This document shows positions 33,661 through 41,669 of a stretch of 64,000 nt of DNA, in pieces. Within the stretch, counting starts at the first letter, position 1. Each line of letters opens with the position of its first letter. Below the pieces are notes generated by a model that saw only the letters and a program-made list of their open reading frames with translations, was not told the DNA's origin and searched no databases. The position numbers were made by a program, and so were the translations under genes. Source of the stretch: Selenomonadales bacterium UBA7018 (GTDB lineage Bacteria > Bacillota > Negativicutes > Selenomonadales > Selenomonadaceae); NCBI GenBank assembly GCA_002448305.1, contig DJWY01000035.1, forward strand, positions 1,613 to 65,612. The letters run 5' to 3'.

Positions 33661-35169
33661 TTATTCGGCAGCAAACTTCAAAACGCGGTCAGCCATTTCG
33701 TCTTTATCGCAAATGTCTTCATGCAAAACTTTAGCGGTAGAAAGTTCAGAAAGATTTCTAGGGATATTAACGTTCGTCAAGTCGTTAAGCATTTTGAGTT
33801 GCGCGAAGTCATCGACGCCTTCAACCGATTGCCCAAGAGCCGTCAAAACCGCGCTTGTAAATTTGTAGGGACTGGCGGTCGCGGCACTCAATATCGGCGT
33901 GAAGTCGCGAGTTTTGCCGCGATACTTGCTAAGAGCGCAGATTGAAACGGCTGTATGCGTGTCGATAAGGTAGCTGAAAGAATCGTAAATACGCTTGATA
34001 AATTCGCGGGTCTCGTCTTCGGTGACGTATTCGGCATAAAAGATTTTATCGAGTCGCGCCTTGAGTTTCTTATCGACTTTGTATTTGCCGAGCGTGTTTA
34101 ATTCGTTCATGTAGCGGTTAACGAGTTTATAATTGCCGTCGCTCTCGTGATAGAGGAGGCGTTCGAGGTTGCTTGAAATTAAAATGTCCATTGAAGGAGT
34201 AATCGTCTTGAAAAATTTTCTAGCGCGGTTGTAAGTGCCGGTCGCGAAAAATTCCGTGAGAACGTTGTTAATATTTGACGCGCAGATTATTTTCTTGACA
34301 GGCAAGCCCATTTTCATTGCGTAGTAGGCGGCGAGGATATTACCGAAATTGCCGGTTGGGACGCTGATAATAATTTTTTCGCCGAGCTTAACCTGTTCCG
34401 CCTTAACAAATTCAATGTAGCCAGAAAAATAATAAACAATTTGCGGGACAAGCCGCCCCCAGTTGATTGAGTTCGCCGAACTAAGTTTGACGTTCAGCTT
34501 AGCGAGTTCGTCGCGAATTTTCTTATCGTTGAAAATCTTCTTAACGCCATTTTGCGCGTCGTCGAAATTGCCGCGAACAGCTGTAACGTTTACATTTTTG
34601 CCGCGTTGCGTGACCATTTGGAGCCGCTGAATTTTGCTGACGCCGCCGTCGGGATAAAAGACCATAACTTTAGTCTGTGGCACGTCCGCAAAGCCCGCTA
34701 AAGCCGCTTTGCCGGTGTCGCCCGAAGTCGCTACGAGAATTAAAATTTCTTTTGTCTCGCCGACTTTCTTTAAAGCCATGCGCATAAGGTGCGGCAACAT
34801 TTGCAGGGCAACATCTTTAAATGCAGAGGTCGGACCGTGCCAAAGTTCCATTGAGCCGACCGGCGCGACAGGGTTTTTCGGGTCTTGAATCAAAATCGCA
34901 GTGGGCACACGCGACGTAATGTCAAACCAATTATAAGCTAGCTCCGCGCATTCGCCGAGTTCGTCTTCCGTGTAATCCGTCAAAAATTTTCCGAGTAGCC
35001 ACGCGGCGCGTTGCTCGTAGGTTTTATTCGTAAGTTCGTTAATTTCTTCGAGCGAAACTTTAGGAATTTTTTCCGGAACGAAAAGCCCGCCGTCCGCCGC
35101 TAAGCCCTGCAGAATTGCTTCCGCTGAATTTATCGGCTGAATTTTCGAGCGCGTACTTGTGTATTTCAT
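33661..35169 (-). CDS. thrC: threonine synthase
   Basis: 502 residues. A PLP enzyme making threonine from O-phosphohomoserine. The PLP lysine lies in GPTSAFKDVALQ, and the phosphate loop VPTGNFGNILAAYYA is present. The N-terminus MKYTSTRSK...AADGGLFVPE is that of the long (class I) threonine synthases. ATG 35169 has AAGGAG upstream; the longer frame covers the leader. Promoter at 35207-35235. Confidence 0.95.
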   Translation of the reverse strand: MKYTSTRSKIQPINSAEAILQGLAADGGLFVPEKIPKVSLEEINELTNKTYEQRAAWLLGKFLTDYTEDELGECAELAYNWFDITSRVPTAILIQDPKNPVAPVGSMELWHGPTSAFKDVALQMLPHLMRMALKKVGETKEILILVATSGDTGKAALAGFADVPQTKVMVFYPDGGVSKIQRLQMVTQRGKNVNVTAVRGNFDDAQNGVKKIFNDKKIRDELAKLNVKLSSANSINWGRLVPQIVYYFSGYIEFVKAEQVKLGEKIIISVPTGNFGNILAAYYAMKMGLPVKKIICASNINNVLTEFFATGTYNRARKFFKTITPSMDILISSNLERLLYHESDGNYKLVNRYMNELNTLGKYKVDKKLKARLDKIFYAEYVTEDETREFIKRIYDSFSYLIDTHTAVSICALSKYRGKTRDFTPILSAATASPYKFTSAVLTALGQSVEGVDDFAQLKMLNDLTNVNIPRNLSELSTAKVLHEDICDKDEMADRVLKFAAE

Positions 35170-35206
35170 GTAAATTTCTCCTTTGACTTCTAAAAATCGC
35201 GCTTGA

Positions 35207-35235
35207 ATTCTACCACACAAAATATTCATTGCCAA
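35207..35235 (-). promoter_or_regulatory. promoter of thrC
   Basis: Minus strand TTGGCA (35230-35235), 17-bp spacer, TAGAAT (35207-35212) with TGG before it, 38 bp from the ATG. Confidence 0.55.
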
Positions 35236-35291
35236 ATTTTTTGCAAGCCTAAACTTTGCTGAAAAATTTTTCATGCTGAAAAGCATTTTTA

Positions 35292-35300
35292 TGTTATAAT
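35292..35300 (+). promoter_or_regulatory. extended -10 promoter of ftsX
   Basis: TGTTATAAT with a perfect TATAAT at 35295-35300, 33 bp before the ftsX ATG; no clear -35. Confidence 0.5.
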
Positions 35301-35332
35301 CAGCGGCAAGCATAACTTTTAGGAGTGGTGGA

Positions 35333-36220
35333 ATGAAACTTCAGACAGTAGAATATTATTTTCGCGAAGTACTATTGTCAATGATAAGAAATCGCTGGAT
35401 GACGTTCGCATCAATCGGGACAGTTGCGGTATCGCTTTTTGTATTGGGCGTCTTTCTGATTTTGGTAATGAACATGAATAAAATGGCATCGTCTTTGGAA
35501 AGTCAAGTGCAAATATCGGTTTATATAAATGACGAATTGCCCGAACAGGGACGAAACGAAATTGAACGTATGACGCGCGACATGAAAAGCGTTGCGACGG
35601 TCGAATATGTGCCGCGTGAAGTCGCTTTGAAAAAATTGCGGGAACGGCTCGGCGAAAATAAAAAAATTTTGGACGCGCTCGGCGATTCTAATCCGTTACC
35701 GAATGCTTTTCTAGTTACTGTTCATTCAGCCGACGACGTTAAGAAAACCGCGAAAGCTATTGCTGACCTTTACGGCGTCGACGAAGTTAAATACGGGCAA
35801 GACGTCGCCGCTAATCTTTTCGAGCTAACTCACCTAATGCGGCTTTTTGGCGCAATTTTAATGGGATTGCTCCTTGCCGCGACAATCTTTATCATTTCAA
35901 ACACGATACGATTGACAGTTTTTGCGCGGCGCAAGGAAATTGCAATCATGAAATACGTTGGCGCGACTGATTGGTTTATCCGTTGGCCATTTATCTTGGA
36001 AGGCGTCGGGCTTGGGCTAATCGGCGGCGGCGTGAGTGCATTTGCTCTACGCAATTTTTATTCGGCAATGGTCGAAAAAATTTACGAATCACTTACTTTT
36101 TTCCCAATGGTCGAGCAATATCCGTTCATGAATTACGTAACGTTGGGGCTAATCGGCGCGGGAATTGTCATAGGCATTTTGGGCAGTACCGTTTCGCTTA
36201 AGCGTTTTATGGAGGTTTAA
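35333..36220 (+). CDS. ftsX: cell division ABC transporter-like permease FtsX
   Basis: 295 residues with four membrane segments (about 22-44, 172-194, 220-242, 267-290) and an extracytoplasmic loop between TM1 and TM2 (about 50-165). FtsX with the ATPase FtsE gates a murein hydrolase activator; the next gene encodes such an activator. Family motif FARRKEIAIMKYVGATDWFIRWPF is visible around residue 200. It has its own promoter and is divergent from thrC. Unusually, no ftsE lies directly upstream. Confidence 0.93.
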   Translation: MKLQTVEYYFREVLLSMIRNRWMTFASIGTVAVSLFVLGVFLILVMNMNKMASSLESQVQISVYINDELPEQGRNEIERMTRDMKSVATVEYVPREVALKKLRERLGENKKILDALGDSNPLPNAFLVTVHSADDVKKTAKAIADLYGVDEVKYGQDVAANLFELTHLMRLFGAILMGLLLAATIFIISNTIRLTVFARRKEIAIMKYVGATDWFIRWPFILEGVGLGLIGGGVSAFALRNFYSAMVEKIYESLTFFPMVEQYPFMNYVTLGLIGAGIVIGILGSTVSLKRFMEV

Positions 36221-36226
36221 AAAGCA

Positions 36227-36254
36227 ATTAGGAATTTGGAATTAGGAATGTGGA
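36227..36254 (+). repeat. ATTAGGA heptamer array at the envC ribosome-binding position
   Basis: Four units (ATTAGGA, ATTTGGA, ATTAGGA, ATGTGGA) fill the ftsX-envC gap. The last unit ends 3 bp before the envC ATG, so the repeat's own AGGA/TGGA is the only possible Shine-Dalgarno. Confidence 0.8.
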
Positions 36255-36257
36255 ATT

Positions 36258-37472
36258 ATGCAGTTGAGAAAATTTTTAATCCTGCTGACGTCGATAACTT
36301 TGCTAACGTGTTCGCCGGTATTCGCTGACGATGAGGAATATTACGACGAACTTGACCAGATTGACGCGGAGATTGAGCAGCTTGAAGAAGAAAAATTATC
36401 CTACGAAGAGGCAGCGGCGAAAGCTCAAGCGACAGCGGAATTGATTCAAGGGAAAATTAATTCAGTCTCGGAATTCAAGCGGCAACTCGACGAAGATGCT
36501 TCAGTAGCCGTTGCCGATTACGAAGACAAACAAGCCGCGCTCAACGAAACCATTTATCGCATTGGCGAAAACGAAACTAAACTTGCCGAAGTCACAGCGG
36601 AGCTTAACAAAAAGCATGGCGTCCTTGAAAAGCGCGTGCGTGATATTTATATTAACGGGCAGATTTCTTATCTGGACGTTTTGTTCGGTGCGCAGGATTT
36701 CGGAGACTTTTTGACGCGAATGGATTTGCTAAAGCGCGTAATGATTCGCGATTCGGAACTTGTCGCAAATGTTTTGGCGTATCAAAACGAAATAAAAGAA
36801 GTCGGCAAGCAACTTGAAGCTGATAAAAGAATTCAGGAAGAATTAGCCGCGAAGGCTGAAGAGGCAAAAAATATTAGTCTGGAAAAAGTCGCTAAGCAAC
36901 AAGCTCTTATAGAACTAATGCAGAACGACAAGGCGATTTACGACCAACAATATGATGAGATGATGGCGTCGAGTGCGGAAGTTGAACGGCTGATTCAGGA
37001 AAGCAAATATCGCAAGGCGGCGGAAGAAGAAGCGCGGCGGCGTCAAGAAGTGGGCAATGTTAACGGCGGATATGTCATGCAAAATTACGGCGGCGGAATG
37101 ATTTGGCCTCTTTCCGGTCCGATAACTTCTGAATTTGGTTGGCGGACGCATCCCATTTTCGGCAGTGCGCGATTTCATAGCGGGCTTGACATTGGCGGCG
37201 ATTATGGAATGCCGATTCACGCGGCGCAAAGTGGCGTTGTCATTGAGGCGGGTTGGATTGGTGGCTATGGCAATACGATTATGATTGACCACGGCGGCGG
37301 AATTGTCACGCTTTACGGGCACAACGAAAGCTTAGCGGTTGGCGTCGGGCAGAGTGTCAATCAAGGCGACGTTATCGCTTATTGCGGCTCAACGGGCAAT
37401 TCAACGGGACCACATTGTCATTTTGAAGTACGTTTAGGCGGCGAGCCTGTCAGCCCTTGGGATTATCTGTAA
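36258..37472 (+). CDS. EnvC-like murein hydrolase activator / M23 peptidase with coiled coil
   Basis: 404 residues. A signal peptide (1-24, ...SPVFA) leads into a long coiled coil (about 27-265, DQIDAEIEQLEEEK onward) and a C-terminal LytM/M23 domain (about 285-404) with SEFGWRTHP, HSGLDIGG and GPHCHFEVR, so the zinc ligands look intact. This architecture fits a partner of FtsEX. It follows ftsX directly, the expected arrangement, but its ribosome-binding site lies inside a heptamer repeat. Confidence 0.92.
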   Translation: MQLRKFLILLTSITLLTCSPVFADDEEYYDELDQIDAEIEQLEEEKLSYEEAAAKAQATAELIQGKINSVSEFKRQLDEDASVAVADYEDKQAALNETIYRIGENETKLAEVTAELNKKHGVLEKRVRDIYINGQISYLDVLFGAQDFGDFLTRMDLLKRVMIRDSELVANVLAYQNEIKEVGKQLEADKRIQEELAAKAEEAKNISLEKVAKQQALIELMQNDKAIYDQQYDEMMASSAEVERLIQESKYRKAAEEEARRRQEVGNVNGGYVMQNYGGGMIWPLSGPITSEFGWRTHPIFGSARFHSGLDIGGDYGMPIHAAQSGVVIEAGWIGGYGNTIMIDHGGGIVTLYGHNESLAVGVGQSVNQGDVIAYCGSTGNSTGPHCHFEVRLGGEPVSPWDYL

Positions 37473-37481
37473 GACGAAAAA

Positions 37482-37503
37482 AGCCTCCCGTGATAAGGAG
37501 GCT
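37482..37503. terminator. hairpin after envC, truncated terminator
   Basis: AGCCTCC / GGAGGCT perfect 7-bp stem. On the plus strand, where the envC transcript would need it, the T-tract is missing and the inverted repeat of the 37504-37851 element begins at once. On the minus strand it is followed by TTTTTT. Confidence 0.6.
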
Positions 37504-37851
37504 CAGCTTGTAGACAAAGCTCGTTTCAGGATAACTTGAGACGGGCTTTTTGCTTTGAGTTTCTTCAATAAATTTGACTTCCTTACTTTTCTGCTTCCTC
37601 CAATATCCGCTCTGTCGGTTGCGGCAAATCACCTAACATAATTTTTTCCGAAAGTAGAGAAGTGCGGCACCGGCTCTGTCAATGAATAGCCGATGAATCA
37701 ACGATATGCCACGTTCACTTCTATTTCCCTTATCGTTTGGCGTATCGAGCGAATTCCGAACAAGTTTTGGATAAAAACGATTTCTTCCTATACATAAAAA
37801 AGCACCTCCCAAGCTCATTTTACTTGAAAGGTGCTTTTTGTCTACAGTCTG
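37504..37851. mobile_element. 348-bp transposon-derived element with terminal inverted repeats
   Basis: The ends CAGCTTGTAGACAAA (37504-37518) and TTTGTCTACAGTCTG (37837-37851) are imperfect inverted repeats: CAGNNTGTAGACAAA is shared. Inside, only short broken minus-strand frames exist (for example one with FYPKLVRNSLDTPND at about 37730-37780 and a tail GDLPQPTERILEEAEK near 37595-37640), suggesting a decayed IS or a non-autonomous MITE. Family not identified; no clear target-site duplication. Most of the 443-bp gap between envC and the transporter gene is this element. Confidence 0.55.
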
Positions 37852-37889
37852 AAATCGCCTCGAAAGGCGTTTTGAAAGCTCAAATTACG

Positions 37890-37910
37890 AAATCCCAAAT
37901 ACGGGATTTT
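37890..37910. terminator. terminator after the DASS transporter gene
   Basis: AAATCCC / GGGATTT 7-bp stem with a 6-nt loop, 5 bp past the transporter stop; T-run modest on both strands. Confidence 0.55.
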
Positions 37911-37915
37911 GTAAA

Positions 37916-39466
37916 TCAGCCGCTGACAATGGCACTAACAAGCCAAATCGCAATCGGAATCGTCACGAACGCAATCCCGATAAAGTCAATGTAAATGCCA
38001 GTTTTAATCATTTTGGTAATCGGGACGTATCCTGAGGAGTAGACAATGGCATTTGGCGGAGTCGAGACCGGCAACATAAATCCGAGCGACGCGCTCAAAG
38101 CAATGCCGACCGATACCGGAATCGGACTTAAGCCCGCCGAAACCGCTATTGTTATCGCCAAAGGTCCAATCATATTCGTTGCCGCCGTATGCGAAGTCAA
38201 TTCCGACAACAATAACGCTAAAACCGAAAAAACCGCGACTAAAACGACTTGCGACGCCGCGCCACCCATTGCCTCAATGATTAAATCGCCGAGCCATTGC
38301 GATAAGCCAGTTTTGTACATCATTCCGCCCATTGCTAGCCCGCCGCCGAATAAAATCAGCGTGCCCCATTCAATTCCGGTTGCTGCTTCCTTCCAAGTGA
38401 TTGTAAATTCGCGTTTCGAGAAATTCACGGGCAAAATAAATAATAATAACGCGCCTACCATAGCCGCTATCGCTTCCGGGAAAAGTTGATTGTACATTTT
38501 CAAAATTGGGCTGGTTTCGCCTAAGAATATGTTCAAAAATCCCGGAATAATCCACAGCGCAACCGCTAACATGAACGCGCATAACGTATTTTTCTGCGCC
38601 TGCGTCCAATTTCCGAGTTCATTTATTTTTTTTCGTATAAATTCTTCTGCGCCGTCGATTTTTTCAACATCGGGCGGAAACATGCGCGATAAAACGATAT
38701 AAGCAATGATAAAATAGAAAAACATAGCGAAAAATCCCCAAATCATCCACTCGAAAAAGGAAATATGAATATTTTCCATTGAATCGAGGAATCCGAGCAT
38801 GATTAAGTTGGGAGGAGTGCCGATTGGAGTTAAAACGCCGCCGATTGACGCTGAATAAGCGGTCATTAGCATTAAACCAGTCGCATATTTATATTCTGAC
38901 AGCTCAATTTCGCGTCCATTAGCCGCCATCATGTCTTTAATTGAGTTCAAAAGCCCTAAACAAATCGGAAACATCATCGCGGCGGTCGCAGTATTGCTCA
39001 CCCAGCCCGAACAAAGCGCAGTTGCCAGCCCGATTGCTAAAAAAATACGTTTTGGATTGGATCCGACCCAATTTCTTGACAAAAGCCAGTATGCAAAGCG
39101 TTTATCTAGCCCATGCATCATCATTGCCTTAGCTAAAATGAATCCGCCCATGAATAAAAATATCATTGGGTTAGAAAATGCCGAAAAAGCGGTTGAAATT
39201 GGGATTGCGCCGGTGATTACGGCTAAAGTTGGCCCTAAAAGCGAAGTAACAGGGATTGGAACGGGTTCAGTAATCCACCAGAGCGCGACGAGCACCATAA
39301 TTGCTAATAATTTGTGTGCTTCGAGCGTCAAAGCGTCAATCGGCGTTAAAATTACTGCGATTGCGAGGATTGGCGCGAAAATCAAGCCGAAAGTCCTTCT
39401 TTTTCGGTCAAAAGCTTGTTCAGCGTCTTTTATACGTTTAGCGTCGGAAATTTTTTGGTTTTGCAT
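37916..39466 (-). CDS. DASS/SLC13-family anion (dicarboxylate) transporter
   Basis: 516 residues with about 11-13 membrane segments. The family pattern WWITEPVPIPVTSLLGP near residue 65 and SLGFMLPVSTPPNAIVYSSG near 465 mark a Na+-coupled divalent anion symporter importing di/tricarboxylates such as succinate or malate, or sulfate in some members. AGGAGG precedes the ATG. Promoter TTGAAA-17-TAAACT upstream. In an anaerobe it may equally exchange dicarboxylates. Confidence 0.9.
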   Translation of the reverse strand: MQNQKISDAKRIKDAEQAFDRKRRTFGLIFAPILAIAVILTPIDALTLEAHKLLAIMVLVALWWITEPVPIPVTSLLGPTLAVITGAIPISTAFSAFSNPMIFLFMGGFILAKAMMMHGLDKRFAYWLLSRNWVGSNPKRIFLAIGLATALCSGWVSNTATAAMMFPICLGLLNSIKDMMAANGREIELSEYKYATGLMLMTAYSASIGGVLTPIGTPPNLIMLGFLDSMENIHISFFEWMIWGFFAMFFYFIIAYIVLSRMFPPDVEKIDGAEEFIRKKINELGNWTQAQKNTLCAFMLAVALWIIPGFLNIFLGETSPILKMYNQLFPEAIAAMVGALLLFILPVNFSKREFTITWKEAATGIEWGTLILFGGGLAMGGMMYKTGLSQWLGDLIIEAMGGAASQVVLVAVFSVLALLLSELTSHTAATNMIGPLAITIAVSAGLSPIPVSVGIALSASLGFMLPVSTPPNAIVYSSGYVPITKMIKTGIYIDFIGIAFVTIPIAIWLVSAIVSG

Positions 39467-39491
39467 TGAAAAACGCCTCCTTTTATGCTAA

Positions 39492-39520
39492 AGTTTAGCA
39501 AAGAGCGCGCAAATTTTCAA
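39492..39520 (-). promoter_or_regulatory. putative promoter of the DASS transporter gene
   Basis: Minus strand TTGAAA (39515-39520), 17-bp spacer, TAAACT (39492-39497), 26 bp before the start. Confidence 0.45.
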
Positions 39521-39537
39521 TGGAAAGGGGAATTTTC

Positions 39538-39750
39538 ATGACGATAAAAGAAATTGGGAGGCAATTAGAGATAATCAAGGAAGACAGGCTAGTTGGAGCG
39601 CATCACGACGACATATTTTTTACGAAATACGCGGATATGGAAGCATTGGAGCGAATAATTGCGCTGATAGAGTTTTTGAGCGAAAAAAAACCTTCTGACG
39701 AGGTAAAAATTGCAGAAATTTTATCGGCGGCGAATATTGAGGCAAAATAA
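39538..39750 (+). CDS. 70-residue conserved-looking hypothetical protein
   Basis: The start ATG has AAGGGG upstream. The sequence (MTIKEIGRQLEIIKEDR...HHDDIFFTKYAD...ALERIIALIEFLSEKK) is helical and soluble with no signal peptide. Composition and a strong terminator directly after suggest a real gene. Not recognised. Confidence 0.6.
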   Translation: MTIKEIGRQLEIIKEDRLVGAHHDDIFFTKYADMEALERIIALIEFLSEKKPSDEVKIAEILSAANIEAK

Positions 39751-39762
39751 GCAAAAAAAAAG

Positions 39763-39794
39763 CTCGGAGCGGGTGAAAAGTTCCGAGTTTTTTT
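39763..39794. terminator. bidirectional terminator
   Basis: CTCGGA (39763-39768) / TCCGAG (39782-39787) flanked by A9 on the left and T7 on the right; serves the small gene and the convergent lipoprotein gene ending at 39798. Confidence 0.75.
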
Positions 39795-39797
39795 GAT

Positions 39798-41066
39798 TTA
39801 TGGAGTGACGACGAAATTTATTTGCAAAAGAGCGGGTCTTGAGGCGTCGAAGACGGAATTTTTGAGGGAATTGAGGACGCGGGATAGATTTACAGTCTTT
39901 GAGCCGTCGAAATTTTTAGCAGAGCCGTCAATAGTTACGTTCCAGAGGTCAACCCACGCCGGAAGACGGAATCCGCGTTCAGTTGGCATGATTTTTATTC
40001 GTACGAAGTTTAATTTCCGTTCGGCGAGTGATTTTTCGGGTGTTAGGGAAATTTTCATTAAAAAAGATTGCGATTGCCTATCATCTTTGAGCAAAGAGAC
40101 GCGGACATCATTTTTTTCTTGTAAAATCCAATTTTCATCGCCGTCGACGGCAAAAATTTCAATCGCGGTATCGAAATCGGACAAATCGAGCGGACAAGCA
40201 CCGAGCGGCGGCTGATATTTCCAATTAATCATGAAAGAGGCGGCAGAATTGAAATTATCGAGTCCGAATTCCTTAGCGCGTCCGTTTAAGCCGAGCGTAT
40301 CGTCGGAATAAAAATTTTCGACGTCGCTAAGCTCAAAATTAGAAAAATCGCTAGGATTTTCGGTTAAATTCTCGGAGAGGAGCAAATAACCGGTATCATT
40401 GGGCAAATTTTGCAGTTCATTGAACTTTCGGAGGAAATTTTTAACAAAATCGTCGCGACCCATGATTAGAAGGTAAAAAGGGCGGAAACGGTCAGGATTA
40501 TCCCAAGAATTGTAATTAAATTTGGCGGCATTTAGTCCGACGTCGAAAATATCGCCGTAGAAGGAATTTTTAATGCCGATAACGGCAACGGAGAGATGAT
40601 TAGCGAAAAATTTCTCGCGAAGTTTTTGGGAGACGTTGCTCCAATCGGAATCGCTCTCGAAAAGGTCGGTAACGATAATTGAGAGGTGATTAGGGTCTGC
40701 GCGGTCTACGACGTTAGCGACGGAGGTAATTAATTCGGTATAAACTTCGGGCGAGGTGAATTTTCGATAATTAGCGCGGTTGAGCGGGCGAATTTGTTCC
40801 CCGAAGGCAAAAAAATTAGTTTCGCCGATTGAGCCGCCCAAATCGCCGAGCAAATCGGGCAAAGTGATATAAACATTGCCTGCGGCGAGGGTTGTAAAGC
40901 CTTTCATAGAAACAGTAGCGTCGAAATAAATATCGGTATCGATTTTTTCGGGGGCAGTCAAAGCGTTGGGCAAAGTTCCAGGCAAAGGCGGCACATTTTG
41001 CAGTTGATTTCCGCCGCAACCGACTAAAAGCAATGCCGCGCAGATGATTAACAGAAATTTTTTCAT
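39798..41066 (-). CDS. VWA-like lipoprotein of unknown function
   Basis: 422 residues. The lipobox LLVGC (Cys17) ends the signal peptide. A von Willebrand A-like fold is suggested by DIYFDATVSMKGF near residues 45-57 (MIDAS-like D-x-T-x-S) and SIIVTDLFESD near 148 (Thr-Asp). A loop-rich C-terminal beta region follows (about 290-422). Such proteins usually bind a partner through a metal. The ATG overlaps the ilvH stop (TAATG), so it is translated together with an amino-acid biosynthesis gene, an odd pairing. Confidence 0.78.
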   Translation of the reverse strand: MKKFLLIICAALLLVGCGGNQLQNVPPLPGTLPNALTAPEKIDTDIYFDATVSMKGFTTLAAGNVYITLPDLLGDLGGSIGETNFFAFGEQIRPLNRANYRKFTSPEVYTELITSVANVVDRADPNHLSIIVTDLFESDSDWSNVSQKLREKFFANHLSVAVIGIKNSFYGDIFDVGLNAAKFNYNSWDNPDRFRPFYLLIMGRDDFVKNFLRKFNELQNLPNDTGYLLLSENLTENPSDFSNFELSDVENFYSDDTLGLNGRAKEFGLDNFNSAASFMINWKYQPPLGACPLDLSDFDTAIEIFAVDGDENWILQEKNDVRVSLLKDDRQSQSFLMKISLTPEKSLAERKLNFVRIKIMPTERGFRLPAWVDLWNVTIDGSAKNFDGSKTVNLSRVLNSLKNSVFDASRPALLQINFVVTP

Positions 41067-41566
41067 TACATCGCCTTAACAGGAATCGGACCGCGAGAAA
41101 GAGCAATCGTGCCGGTGCGAGCAATCTCGACAATTTCATAATCGCTAAGGACTTCGCAAATGGCATCAATTTTATTCTGACTGCCGGTCAGTTCGATAAC
41201 GACGTTTTCTGAAGTTATGTCGACAATCTGCGCACGGAAAATATCAACGACGCTAACTAAATCTGCGCGGGTCTGCTTATTGGCACGGACTTTAATCATA
41301 ACCAATTCGCGCTCAATGGAAGGCGATTTGCTAAGGTTGACGATTTTAATAACGTCGATTAATTTGCTGAGCTGATTGACGACCTGGTCAAGTTCGTCTT
41401 CGCTCTCAACGCTGACAACGATATTAATGCGCGTGACGGACGGCTCTTCAGTGTAGCCCGCCGAAATGCTTTCGATATTAAATGCGCGGCGGCTGATAAG
41501 TCCGGAAACGTGCGTTAAAACGCCGGGCTTATTCTCAACCAGAACGGCTAAAAAATATTTCTTCAA
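41066..41566 (-). CDS. ilvH: acetolactate synthase small (regulatory) subunit
   Basis: 166 residues. An N-terminal ACT domain (LAVLVENKPGVLTHVSGLISRR near 5-26) binds valine for feedback inhibition of IlvB, followed by the ALS small-subunit C-terminal domain (KIDAICEVLSDYEIVEIARTG). TTG 41566 is the start with GGAGG upstream. Unusually, ilvB is not adjacent: an oppositely oriented binding-protein gene lies between. Confidence 0.94.
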   Translation of the reverse strand: MKKYFLAVLVENKPGVLTHVSGLISRRAFNIESISAGYTEEPSVTRINIVVSVESEDELDQVVNQLSKLIDVIKIVNLSKSPSIERELVMIKVRANKQTRADLVSVVDIFRAQIVDITSENVVIELTGSQNKIDAICEVLSDYEIVEIARTGTIALSRGPIPVKAM

Positions 41567-41588
41567 GATAAATCCTCCCTAAATTCTA

Positions 41589-41617
41589 TTGAAAATTTGT
41601 TGAACGTCTTATATAAT
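41589..41617 (+). promoter_or_regulatory. promoter of the permuted binding-protein gene
   Basis: TTGAAA (41589-41594), 17-bp spacer, TATAAT (41612-41617), 52 bp before the ATG. Confidence 0.6.
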
Positions 41618-41669
41618 GCATACGGCTAATTTTTTACGAGTAAAACAATATTCAAAAGGAGGCTCACTA

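Noticed and set aside
35170..35313. 48-residue N-terminal extension of threonine synthase
   Set aside because: The family begins at MKYTSTR; the promoter lies inside the extension.
38046..39491. Plus-strand frames of 147 and 186 codons over the DASS transporter
   Set aside because: Antisense shadows of a membrane protein gene; no SD and no recognisable motif.
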